From Clostridium beijerinckii HUN142 (lineage in GTDB: Bacteria > Bacillota > Clostridia > Clostridiales > Clostridiaceae), in contig NZ_JHXK01000020.1 in assembly GCF_000621745.1 (NCBI RefSeq), positions 1 to 64,000 of the forward strand: 64,000 nt of DNA, given 5' to 3'. Of the stretch, positions 25,941 through 34,398 are shown piece by piece. A program made the translations under genes and the position numbers. How positions within the stretch are numbered: the first letter of the stretch is position 1; every line of letters begins with the position of its first letter. Under the pieces are notes generated by a model. It was not told the origin of the DNA. It saw only the letters and a list, made by a program, of their open reading frames with translations, and made no database searches.

Positions 25941-28382
25941 CTAATTCTTTATAATCCCAACAGCCACCCCGATAATACTAAATTGATCTTCATCCAGCAT
26001 AAATGGCTCATAAGCATCATTTTCAGGCATCAATAATATTTTACCACCCATGGTTTTATAAGTCTTTAATGTTGCATTCCCTTCTATATCGACTGCTACT
26101 ATGTCCCCAATATCTGCTACACTTTGCTTATTTATTACTACATAATCTCCATCATTAATATTTTTATTTATCATGGAGTCACCTTTTATCTTTAGTATAA
26201 ATAAATCATTAGAATTTCCAACCCAATCTGAAGGTAAAAAATATTTGCCTTCTAAAGAATCATTTATTAAAATAGGCTTACCTGCAGCAATTTCATTGTA
26301 TATTGGTATAGATCTTATATTTTCAATTTTTTCTTCAATTCCATTATTCTCTACATAAATTTCACTTATTGAATCTGAGTCTTTTATGAATTTATGAGAA
26401 ATATTTCGCTTTAAATTAATGTACTCAATCGTTTCAAGAGTAGATGGTATCATCGATGAACTGAATTTTGGTATATCATTAATTTCTTCTAATTCTTTAT
26501 TTATTATAATAAGTTCATTTCCATCTGTAGCAATTCCATATTGTGCACTTGGACAGTTTGCCATATAGCTTTTAAGTTGTGATAATGCATTTTTTGCCCC
26601 ATTTCCCCATCTTTTAACTTCAGCTAAAATGTAAGGTCCTTTAACTTTATTTCTATATATGTCTATTGCTATATCTGCAAACTTAACACTTGAACCTATA
26701 TTAATTTTTTGTTCTATAGTAAATAAATTTAATGGATATTTGTACACTTCATTTAGCTCTTTTAATATCCATTGTCTAACTCTTTCTTCTTCTGAATACA
26801 TATCAGGAATACTTTCTTTTAATAAATAATCCTCTATTTTAATTGTATGAATTCTTCTCATTAAGCAACTTTCTTTTACTCTTAAATATTTATAATCAAT
26901 ATCCTTTATAAATTTAGATGGTATACCATCTGATGTTATAAATAACTTTTCAGTTGCTCTTGTCATACCAACATAAAATAGTTTTCTTTCTCTTGATTCC
27001 AACATTTCAACGTCATCAAATTCGTTTTTATTTAAGCATAATGGCATTACTTTTGAGTTCATTCCAGCCATTATTACAACTTTAAATTCAAGGCCCTTAA
27101 TAGAATGCATAGTTACGAGCTTTACACATTCTTTAGCGAAGTCGAATTCATCTTTTCCATCAAACAATAAGCATGGTATGTTATGTTTTTGCAAGTAGCT
27201 CTCTATTTCTTTAAGCTGAGTATTTGTTCTTGCAATTATTACAATATCTTTAAGATCATACGATTTTCGTAAGTCCTTTAGTATTAAACTTGAAATATAA
27301 CTGCATTCATCTTCTTTATTATCAAAATTTTTGTAGATAGGATATTCTCCTTGCTTATCAATTAAATTTGGCTTAACAAAATTATCATCTTCAATTAAAT
27401 CTTCATCCTTCTGTATAAGGCTGAAAGCAGCCTGAGCTATTTGAGTGGTTGTCCTATAATTTTTACTTAATGAATTAGATTTACCTTTCATATCATAGCC
27501 AATACTAGTAAATGAGCGATTTTTTATAAGCCAAGCTTGTGGGTATATACTTTGCGCTACATCTGCTATAAAAGTTATGCTGGAATATGATTTTTCATTA
27601 TATAAAGTCTTTAAGAATTCAAGCTGAACCTTTGTCAGATCTTGGCTTTCATCTATTAAAATATGTGTATATTTATTAATTAGATTTTTCCTTGCCTGCT
27701 TTAAAGCTAATAACGACATGTCTTGAAAATCCAGCCTATTAATTTTCTCTAAATTACTGTTATATTTCAATAAGACTTCATAAATTGCGTTTCTTTGCTT
27801 AGAATTTTTTCTAAGCTTTTGAGGTCCATCATTATTAATTTTTCTTACTCTACCAACTCTATCTACATTTTGATATTCTTGAAGTTCTAAATAATTACAA
27901 GATTTAATCCATAATATTTCTTCCTTAATAAATTGAAGAAACCTTGGATCAATTATTTTTATATCTTCATATTTATTTGATACATAATGTATTGCATCTA
28001 TAAGTGCATTCTGACTTTCTTTAGGACTCGCAATTTCCATTTTCAATTTATGTTTTTTCTTATATTGGACAAAATAATAAAACATTAATGAATCTATAGT
28101 CTTTATTTCTAACTTGTCTTCATTACTCTCATCAAATAAACTCTTTTGATCATTTACCTCATTTTTAATATTTTCATATATAAATGCTACATAATTTGAA
28201 AGTGATTTATTATAAGTTGCCATAAGTACCTTATCATCACGTTCTACACAATAATGTCTAATAAGTAATGGTATTTTATTAACAGCAACAGTTGTCTTTC
28301 CAGATCCAGCAACCCCTTTAATTAAGGTATGTCCATTTGGCTTGCTCTCAATAATTTTCTTCTGTTCTAAATTAAGCTGCAT
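25941..28382 (-). CDS. UvrD-like SF1 helicase fused to PD-(D/E)XK nuclease and LexA-like S24 self-cleavage domain
   Basis: An 813-residue three-part protein. Residues 1 to about 510 are a UvrD/PcrA-type superfamily 1 helicase (Walker A GVAGSGKT at 23-30, DESQDLT, GMTRATEKLF). Next comes an HsdR_N-like nuclease core (ADIAID then AEVKRW) ending with YGIATDGNELIIIN. The last 115 residues are a LexA/UmuD-type S24 domain: putative cleavage site IAAGKP (A700-G701), catalytic Ser736 in GDSM and Lys773 in ATLK. In LexA-family proteins RecA filaments trigger such self-cleavage, so DNA damage may cut this enzyme and release or inactivate the helicase-nuclease. It starts at ATG 28382, 22 bases after the NERD-HRDC stop, so they are probably one operon. 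Confidence 0.82.
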   Translation of the reverse strand: MQLNLEQKKIIESKPNGHTLIKGVAGSGKTTVAVNKIPLLIRHYCVERDDKVLMATYNKSLSNYVAFIYENIKNEVNDQKSLFDESNEDKLEIKTIDSLMFYYFVQYKKKHKLKMEIASPKESQNALIDAIHYVSNKYEDIKIIDPRFLQFIKEEILWIKSCNYLELQEYQNVDRVGRVRKINNDGPQKLRKNSKQRNAIYEVLLKYNSNLEKINRLDFQDMSLLALKQARKNLINKYTHILIDESQDLTKVQLEFLKTLYNEKSYSSITFIADVAQSIYPQAWLIKNRSFTSIGYDMKGKSNSLSKNYRTTTQIAQAAFSLIQKDEDLIEDDNFVKPNLIDKQGEYPIYKNFDNKEDECSYISSLILKDLRKSYDLKDIVIIARTNTQLKEIESYLQKHNIPCLLFDGKDEFDFAKECVKLVTMHSIKGLEFKVVIMAGMNSKVMPLCLNKNEFDDVEMLESRERKLFYVGMTRATEKLFITSDGIPSKFIKDIDYKYLRVKESCLMRRIHTIKIEDYLLKESIPDMYSEEERVRQWILKELNEVYKYPLNLFTIEQKINIGSSVKFADIAIDIYRNKVKGPYILAEVKRWGNGAKNALSQLKSYMANCPSAQYGIATDGNELIIINKELEEINDIPKFSSSMIPSTLETIEYINLKRNISHKFIKDSDSISEIYVENNGIEEKIENIRSIPIYNEIAAGKPILINDSLEGKYFLPSDWVGNSNDLFILKIKGDSMINKNINDGDYVVINKQSVADIGDIVAVDIEGNATLKTYKTMGGKILLMPENDAYEPFMLDEDQFSIIGVAVGIIKN

Positions 28383-28403
28383 TATCTCACGCCTTCCCAA
28401 TCC

Positions 28404-29507
28404 TTACTTATTTAAAATTTCTAATATTGCATCTCCATACTTTTCAACTTTTTTAGGACCAAATCCTTTTACTTTTAAAAGCTCTTCCTTACTCTTTGGT
28501 TTAGCTTCAACAAGAGAATTTAATTCTTCATTATTAAAAACCATATAAGGTTTAAAGCCTTCTTCCTTTGACTTATTCCATCTGTACTCTCTAAGTAGTT
28601 CATAAACTTCAGAGTGTTCATTATTACTGCTTTTTTCATTTCGCTTAGAATCAGTACTATCTTGACTTAATTCAATATCTTTTTCCTTTAAACCTACATG
28701 TTTTTCTACATTATTTAGCTGTAGATTTCTAACCTTATCTACATTCTCGTTTTTTGTCTCTACCTTATCTAATGAATATCTAGAGATATAATCAATATTT
28801 TCTTCTTTATTATTATTTATTAGATAATTTGCAATCTCATACATATTTTTTTCACTTAATTCCTTAGCATATTTACTATCATCTAATACTTTCTTAATTA
28901 AAGTTGAAATTTGATCATATTTATATAAGTTACTCTTTATTTTTTCAGGACACTTGGATTTATTTATAATAGCCTTTGGATTAGATATTACAACTATAGG
29001 TTTTAAGGTAATACTATTTAAAAGCTTTTCTCTATGTAAAATTTCTTCAAGAATATATGCTTCCCTCTCATTTGCTGAGATAGGATTATACATACCTTGT
29101 TTTCTTAAGAATTTACCTTCTTTATTTTTTATTATTCTTATAAAATCTCCATCCTCAGTTATATCAATATCTCCATTTAACTGCTTAGTTTTCAAAACAA
29201 AAATGCACTTAGCAGTTATAAGTATAAAATCATATTGAGCTACATAATCATTAAACTCTAATCTAATATTATGAACAGCTAACATTGGTATAAATGAATT
29301 TTTAAGTTCATTATAAACATTTTTCTCACCATATAATTCTTGCTTTATAAAAAATATATCCCTATTAATTAAATTCTTTTTGTCACCACTAACCTTTTCT
29401 AAAAGATCATTTAAATCTTGCAATTGCTTATTATTATCTTCAAATTCTTTTAGAAATATCGAACTAGTTATTGTTCTTTTATTTAACAGCTTATCAAAAA
29501 TTGACAT
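28404..29507 (-). CDS. NERD nuclease-related and HRDC domain protein
   Basis: A 367-residue protein. Residues about 55 to 165 form a NERD domain (GEKNVYNELKNS, YDFILITAKCIFVLKTKQLNGDI), a PD-(D/E)XK-like fold associated with DNA processing. A charged linker follows, then a C-terminal HRDC domain (LLREYRWNKSKEEG, PKSKEELLKVKGFGPKKVEKYG), the nucleic-acid-binding module of RecQ and RNase D. ATG 29507 (MSIFDK) is preferred over an in-frame codon at 29516. The next gene is the UvrD-nuclease-S24 protein 21 bases downstream, so the two may act together on DNA ends. Its promoter leader is duplicated at 13.6 kb. Confidence 0.8.
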   Translation of the reverse strand: MSIFDKLLNKRTITSSIFLKEFEDNNKQLQDLNDLLEKVSGDKKNLINRDIFFIKQELYGEKNVYNELKNSFIPMLAVHNIRLEFNDYVAQYDFILITAKCIFVLKTKQLNGDIDITEDGDFIRIIKNKEGKFLRKQGMYNPISANEREAYILEEILHREKLLNSITLKPIVVISNPKAIINKSKCPEKIKSNLYKYDQISTLIKKVLDDSKYAKELSEKNMYEIANYLINNNKEENIDYISRYSLDKVETKNENVDKVRNLQLNNVEKHVGLKEKDIELSQDSTDSKRNEKSSNNEHSEVYELLREYRWNKSKEEGFKPYMVFNNEELNSLVEAKPKSKEELLKVKGFGPKKVEKYGDAILEILNK

Positions 29508-29680
29508 TAATCTCACACCTTAAACCTATTTTTCCATATTATTCTTTTATTTATAATTATAACACATTTTTTTAGTTATTTGATATTAGGATTTAATATA
29601 AAATAAAAAGACTTAAAGAATATTATGGTTTACTTTAAGCCTATTTTATATAATATTTTTAAGTTTAAAATGCCAATATA
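29508..29680 (-). promoter_or_regulatory. promoter leader of the NERD-HRDC operon, duplicated at 13.6 kb
   Basis: It contains a terminator-like hairpin (29604-29645, arms GACTTAAAG and CTTTAAGC) that ends the upstream restriction gene transcript, and a TATAAT within GTGTTATAATTATAA read on minus. The same order of elements recurs at 13590-13760. Confidence 0.55.
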
Positions 29681-29751
29681 TACCGCATTCGAAAAATTTA
29701 ATTTGAACTCTTACTCAGTATTAACATCAAAGCACCCAAGATAAGTAAATC

Positions 29752-30777
29752 CTAACTTTGTATATACCTTAATTCTTTAAAGAATCTCTTTTTTAATAAT
29801 TCTGAATCAATTCCCTTATTTCTTGAGTCTAATATTCGTAAAAGCTTTTGAGTTGTCAAATGTGCTAATTTAGATTTTTTCACTATAGGAGATATAATAT
29901 CCATATTAGATATATCTCTAATAATGAAAAAATCATCTTCATTTTGAGATATAATAACATTTACTACTTTACTAGAACAACCTGAAGCAAGGCTTAAAGA
30001 TAACAACCTCATTAAAGCATCTAGCCAACCTTCTTTAAATTCAACCTCAAACGCTACAGTTAAATCGCGTGTTAAATCATCTATCCATATTACATCTACA
30101 TAATCTATTTTTTCGGAAGATTTTTCTGATTTCAAATTTGACAAATTCAAATTTTCCATAGTTGCAGTACAAACTTCATTTAGATTAACTCCATATATTT
30201 CTTCATTCTTATTATTACGAGCCAACTTAGATATATAACCGAAATGGACACCTAATGCCCCAACTTGAGCTTGAATATTTAGATGATTCTTATTAAATAA
30301 ATAATATTTTCTTGTAACTATTGAATTAATATCTGCTTCATCCAATATTATTTTAATCTCTCCAACAGATTTTTTACCTATTGTTATCTCATTCTCATTT
30401 TTAAAATAGCCTTTAATTTTATTGTTTTTCGATTGAATTGTATCAAAATATCCTTTTGATACTAACCATTTCATTTCTTCAACTTTTTCTGGTAACTTAT
30501 TACTATATAGATAGATAACTCTATCATCGATTTTTCTTGAAATAATATATTTACTATCGTTTTCTGTTATTTTTTCTAATTTACTTAATGCAAAATCTGT
30601 AAACCCGCTTTTTCCGCATGCTCTTATATAATCATAAGATTGTGCAATATTATATTTTTTTATAATTTTGGTTGCTTCAACATGATCAGAGTATTTCAAT
30701 TCATATTTAATCTGTTTTGTTGTAATATAATCATTAAATTTAAAACTATCCAAAATTTTTATATAATTTTTCTCCAT
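29752..30777 (-). CDS. candidate type II restriction endonuclease
   Basis: A 341-residue protein encoded 65 bases after a DNA methyltransferase gene on the same strand, the usual restriction-modification layout. The N-terminal 70 residues look like a winged-helix or recognition region. Near residues 228 to 246 the sequence VDVIWIDD then AFEVEFKEGW fits a PD-(D/E)XK core in which the usual ExK is E244-V-E246, a variant seen in BamHI. The family is not recognised by name. The restriction role comes mainly from context and the acidic motif. ATG follows AAGGAG. Confidence 0.6.
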   Translation of the reverse strand: MEKNYIKILDSFKFNDYITTKQIKYELKYSDHVEATKIIKKYNIAQSYDYIRACGKSGFTDFALSKLEKITENDSKYIISRKIDDRVIYLYSNKLPEKVEEMKWLVSKGYFDTIQSKNNKIKGYFKNENEITIGKKSVGEIKIILDEADINSIVTRKYYLFNKNHLNIQAQVGALGVHFGYISKLARNNKNEEIYGVNLNEVCTATMENLNLSNLKSEKSSEKIDYVDVIWIDDLTRDLTVAFEVEFKEGWLDALMRLLSLSLASGCSSKVVNVIISQNEDDFFIIRDISNMDIISPIVKKSKLAHLTTQKLLRILDSRNKGIDSELLKKRFFKELRYIQS

Positions 30778-30842
30778 AATAAATACTCCTTAAAGTAAAA
30801 ATTATATTTTAGTTTGGATAGTTTTTTTATTTTTATGCAGTT

Positions 30843-31724
30843 TTAAATTTGTTTTTTACTTAATAAATTCATTCCACTAACTAAGCCCTCATATATTTCA
30901 GGCACTAATTCACAGCCAATAACATTTAGTCCTTGTTCTATGCCAGCTATAAGTGTTGTTCCACTCCCCACAAAAGGATCTAATACAACATCACCTTCTT
31001 TTGTCGCTATTCCTAAACAATATTCTGGTATATCAATAGGAAATATTGCTGGATGAGATATTGTTTTATTTAACTTCCTTCCGTAACATCCAATATAACT
31101 ATATAGATAATTAGGTGTTATTTTGGAATCCAAATAATTTTCTTCCCCACATTTCTTACATTTAAAATGAGTTTTAATCTTTATAGTGCTACTATCTATT
31201 TGAACTTTTTCACCTTTTCTAAATGCTAAAATATATTCCCATCCTTGTGCAAGATAGTAACCTCCATGCGTTCCAGGCGGCATTGGATTTTCTTTAACCC
31301 ATATTATGGTATCCCAGTGTATAAATCCTGCATTTTTAGCACAATCTATAAATTTAGAACTAAAATCTAATAATTCTAAATTTTTATGAGTATTTGCTAT
31401 ATTAATAAACATAAGTTTATCATTTTTTAAAACTCTGTAGCATTGTTCTAAAACTTTTCCTATATCTTCTATATACTTATCTTTATCATTTGAATTTCCT
31501 ATTTCACCTTCTATTGGTTTTCCAGGAGAAGCATATAACCATTTTGCTATATTTCCATCACATTTAGGCGGTGCACCGTAAGACCTTCTATTAAAATATG
31601 GAGGGCTAGTAACAATACAATCTACTAACTCATTTTTATCCCCCATGTTTCTTAGTGTATCTAAACAGTTACCTTTATATACTTTCCATGTACATTTCTT
31701 CACAATACCTTGCGCTATTTCCAT
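30843..31724 (-). CDS. DNA methyltransferase, beta class (N4-cytosine or N6-adenine)
   Basis: A 293-residue amino-methyltransferase. Catalytic motif IV is TSPPY (residues 39-43) and the AdoMet motif I is DPFVGSGTT (from residue 249), so motif IV precedes motif I as in beta-class enzymes. SPPY is common in N4-cytosine enzymes, though some N6-adenine enzymes share it. A CKKCGEEN segment near the target-recognition region adds a CxxC pair, possibly part of a zinc knuckle. It would protect host sites from the adjacent nuclease. The start at 31724 leaves a standard N-terminus with a weak ribosome site. Confidence 0.88.
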   Translation of the reverse strand: MEIAQGIVKKCTWKVYKGNCLDTLRNMGDKNELVDCIVTSPPYFNRRSYGAPPKCDGNIAKWLYASPGKPIEGEIGNSNDKDKYIEDIGKVLEQCYRVLKNDKLMFINIANTHKNLELLDFSSKFIDCAKNAGFIHWDTIIWVKENPMPPGTHGGYYLAQGWEYILAFRKGEKVQIDSSTIKIKTHFKCKKCGEENYLDSKITPNYLYSYIGCYGRKLNKTISHPAIFPIDIPEYCLGIATKEGDVVLDPFVGSGTTLIAGIEQGLNVIGCELVPEIYEGLVSGMNLLSKKQI

Positions 31725-31918
31725 TTAATAAGTTACCCTAAATGATTACTATTTAATAAATTATACTAATAGCTTGTCCAATATATTCTATTAACGTTAT
31801 GCAATATTTTTTTACAAACTATTTAGTTCTATTGTTATATTTGTATTTATTAATTCTTTTTGTGGATTATAATTCTGGAAAATACAATTAATCAAGACTT
31901 TTACCATAATCATATTAA

Positions 31919-31951
31919 ACAAAAAGAACATACTTGCATATGCTCTTTTTT
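31919..31951 (-). terminator. intrinsic terminator after the DUF2075 gene
   Basis: Interrupted stem AAAAAGA-ATA-TAT-TCTTTTT flanked by A/T runs, about 55 bases beyond the stop of the minus-strand DUF2075 gene. Confidence 0.7.
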
Positions 31952-32007
31952 GATTTATATTAACCCAAAAACTATTTAGTAAAATAAATTCAAATTATAT
32001 AATTAAA

Positions 32008-33951
32008 TCATGTTAAACTCTTAACAACATCTGAAATTTCATTTTCTTCAATTTCCTTCACTCCAACTTGACGACTAAAAGAATTTATTCTCTCCTTAAA
32101 ATAATAAGAAAGAGCTTTATCTTCACACCATACATAACATCCCTTAAGTCCTCTAGTCATAAGTATCCTATAAGTATTTTTAATAAGTTCATCGCTTACT
32201 TTAAGAGCTTTTTCTTTATCTTCTTTATACAACTTTTTGACTCCATTTAAACTCTTATCAGTTTTTGCTCTCTTAAAAAAGTCGGTTATTATCTTTCCAT
32301 TTTCGAATCTTAAATCTTGTCCAATTATTACTCCAACGTAATCAAATTCTAAACCTTGACAGGTATGGATACAGCCACATTCATTTACTGATTCCTTATC
32401 AATTGCCCAAGTGGAGCTATTACTTAAATTCCATTTCATTTTAAAATCATGCTCTGGGAATTCTATATCAAATTTATTATAGTTTTCTTTCTTTTTAGTA
32501 ATCCATTCATAGCAATAGCCTGCAACTAATCTTGACTTATTGTTTATTAGATTTTTTTCTTTTATAGCTTGTCTCATTTCATTTGGATTATCGAATATCT
32601 TAAAATCAAAGTCGAATTCAAACCCATCAAAATTACCTGTTTCATTTATTTCTAATACATCATCAAGCCAAGCTACATATCCATCAGAACCATTGCATCT
32701 GAATTGAGAAGTAAGTTTTAATTTCCTAGTTTTAACCTCTAAAGCTTTTGCATGATTTTTAATTTCTTCAATGCTTCCTATATCATCCATAGTAACTCTT
32801 TGATTATTGTCTACAAAGAATATAGATACTTTTGCAGTATTTATGATTTCCTTAATCTGATTCTCTCCTATATTCTTAAACATACCTGATTTTGCATTAA
32901 GTCTATGAGCTTCATCAACTACCAAAACATCAATTTCATTTTTAGAGGTATCAGTATAAACACCTGATCCTTTAAATAAATTATTAATATATTTTTGTTT
33001 ATAATTGCCCTTAAGCTTTTCGCAGTATACATTTCTAGGAGCAGCATTCTTAGTTACATACTGACAATTAAGATTCATATTGCATATCTTAACAAGAAGA
33101 TTAATAGCTAAAACAGACTTACCTGTCCCAGGGCCTCCCTCAACTATTATAGTTTTCTTCTTTTCATTTTTAACGCAATCACGAACAGTTCTCATAATAC
33201 TCTCAAAAGCAACCTTTTGGTCATCAATCATAATGAATTCTTCATTACCATCAATCATTACCTTAAGAGCATCTTGAAGAGACTTTGAAGGTCTAATCTT
33301 ACCACCTTCAATATAATAAATACCTTTTCCCTGATCAGGCTTTTTAACATATTTGCAGATAAATTCCCTAAGTTTTATAACATCTCCTCTAGCATATGCA
33401 TGTGCTTTATGTAGCCAATTATTATAAATTTCATTTTCAAGAGGATCATTCTCTTCTCTCTTTATGTAGTTATGTAAATACGCACATGGATGTAATTTAA
33501 TATTTTTCTTCTCAACAGAATCATTATAATCTTCAATTAAACTGGAGTATGACCAAGCTTGATATGATGGATGAGCTGTTTTTATCTTACTTTTATTCAA
33601 AAAAGTCTTTACTATGCCATCCTCATCTTCTACTTCCTCTAATTCATCCCATTGTTTAAGCTCAACAATTATAACATTTTCCTTATCCTCTTCATCAAGG
33701 CCAGTTAAAATAAAATCAACTCTCTTTGACGTTGCAGGAATTCTATATTCAATAGCAACTCCGCATTCATCAGGTATTTCATCAGTGCTAAGGGCCTTAA
33801 ACATATAAAGCATTGAATTATCCCAAGCTTTAAATTCTCTTTCTCTAGACCTTCCTATTTTATTCTTATATTCTCTATCAATCAAAATACTGATTTCATC
33901 ATTAGTAACATGCTTCATAAAATCTTTTTTACTAGCTTGATATACAATCAC
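32008..33951 (-). CDS. DUF2075 SF1 helicase with N-terminal nuclease-like domain
   Basis: A 647-residue protein. The first 220 residues contain RVDFILTG then VIIVELKQW, a PD-(D/E)XK core (D...ExK). The rest is a DUF2075/Schlafen-group-3-like NTPase with Walker A VEGGPGTGKS, Walker B LVVDEAHRL, the polar motif SQFRCNGSD, and a C-terminal CQGLEFDYVGVIIG and TRGLKGCYVW. Such nuclease-helicase fusions are common in phage-defence islands. GTG 33951 is the start, after GAGGGG. It lies 16 bases downstream of MazG copy 2 and probably forms an operon with it and the PLD-helicase. Confidence 0.82.
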   Translation of the reverse strand: MIVYQASKKDFMKHVTNDEISILIDREYKNKIGRSREREFKAWDNSMLYMFKALSTDEIPDECGVAIEYRIPATSKRVDFILTGLDEEDKENVIIVELKQWDELEEVEDEDGIVKTFLNKSKIKTAHPSYQAWSYSSLIEDYNDSVEKKNIKLHPCAYLHNYIKREENDPLENEIYNNWLHKAHAYARGDVIKLREFICKYVKKPDQGKGIYYIEGGKIRPSKSLQDALKVMIDGNEEFIMIDDQKVAFESIMRTVRDCVKNEKKKTIIVEGGPGTGKSVLAINLLVKICNMNLNCQYVTKNAAPRNVYCEKLKGNYKQKYINNLFKGSGVYTDTSKNEIDVLVVDEAHRLNAKSGMFKNIGENQIKEIINTAKVSIFFVDNNQRVTMDDIGSIEEIKNHAKALEVKTRKLKLTSQFRCNGSDGYVAWLDDVLEINETGNFDGFEFDFDFKIFDNPNEMRQAIKEKNLINNKSRLVAGYCYEWITKKKENYNKFDIEFPEHDFKMKWNLSNSSTWAIDKESVNECGCIHTCQGLEFDYVGVIIGQDLRFENGKIITDFFKRAKTDKSLNGVKKLYKEDKEKALKVSDELIKNTYRILMTRGLKGCYVWCEDKALSYYFKERINSFSRQVGVKEIEENEISDVVKSLT

Positions 33952-33967
33952 CTTTTATACGCCCCTC

Positions 33968-34285
33968 TTAAAACTCAGTATACTTTTTGCTGTTACCTTT
34001 TGCTTTTTCAACTGGATACTTCTTTTCGTTTTTATCCATTTTACTATTTATGATTTCTTCTAAATCAACACCTAATTCATCAGCCATATGAATACAATAA
34101 ACCATAACATCAGCAAGCTCTTCTAGAACGTGTTCTTTATTATAGTTTTCTTCATCCCACAAGAATTCTTCTAAAAGCTCACCTGCTTCAATTGATATTG
34201 CTTTAGAAAGATTAGCCAGAGTATGAAATTGACTCCAATCCCTGTCATTTCTGAATTTTCTTATTCTATCTATTGTTTCCTTCAT
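33968..34285 (-). CDS. MazG-like nucleotide pyrophosphohydrolase, copy 2
   Basis: Nearly identical to copy 1 at 15747-16064. The EAGELLEEFLW and EELADVMVYC metal motifs are intact. The ATG at 34285 is preferred; an in-frame GTG occurs at 34294. Located between the PLD-helicase and the DUF2075 nuclease-helicase, it may contribute nucleotide-pool control to a defence module; phage-linked MazG enzymes are known to hydrolyse nucleotides including alarmones. Functional linkage is inferred from spacing only. Confidence 0.88.
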   Translation of the reverse strand: MKETIDRIRKFRNDRDWSQFHTLANLSKAISIEAGELLEEFLWDEENYNKEHVLEELADVMVYCIHMADELGVDLEEIINSKMDKNEKKYPVEKAKGNSKKYTEF

Positions 34286-34398
34286 TTTGATCACTCTTTC
34301 TAGGGTTTACCAGTTTTTATGTTTATTATAGCATATATAATACAAAATGAATTTCATAAGTATTTCTAAGCATTATTAAAACTCATCATAGTTCATTC

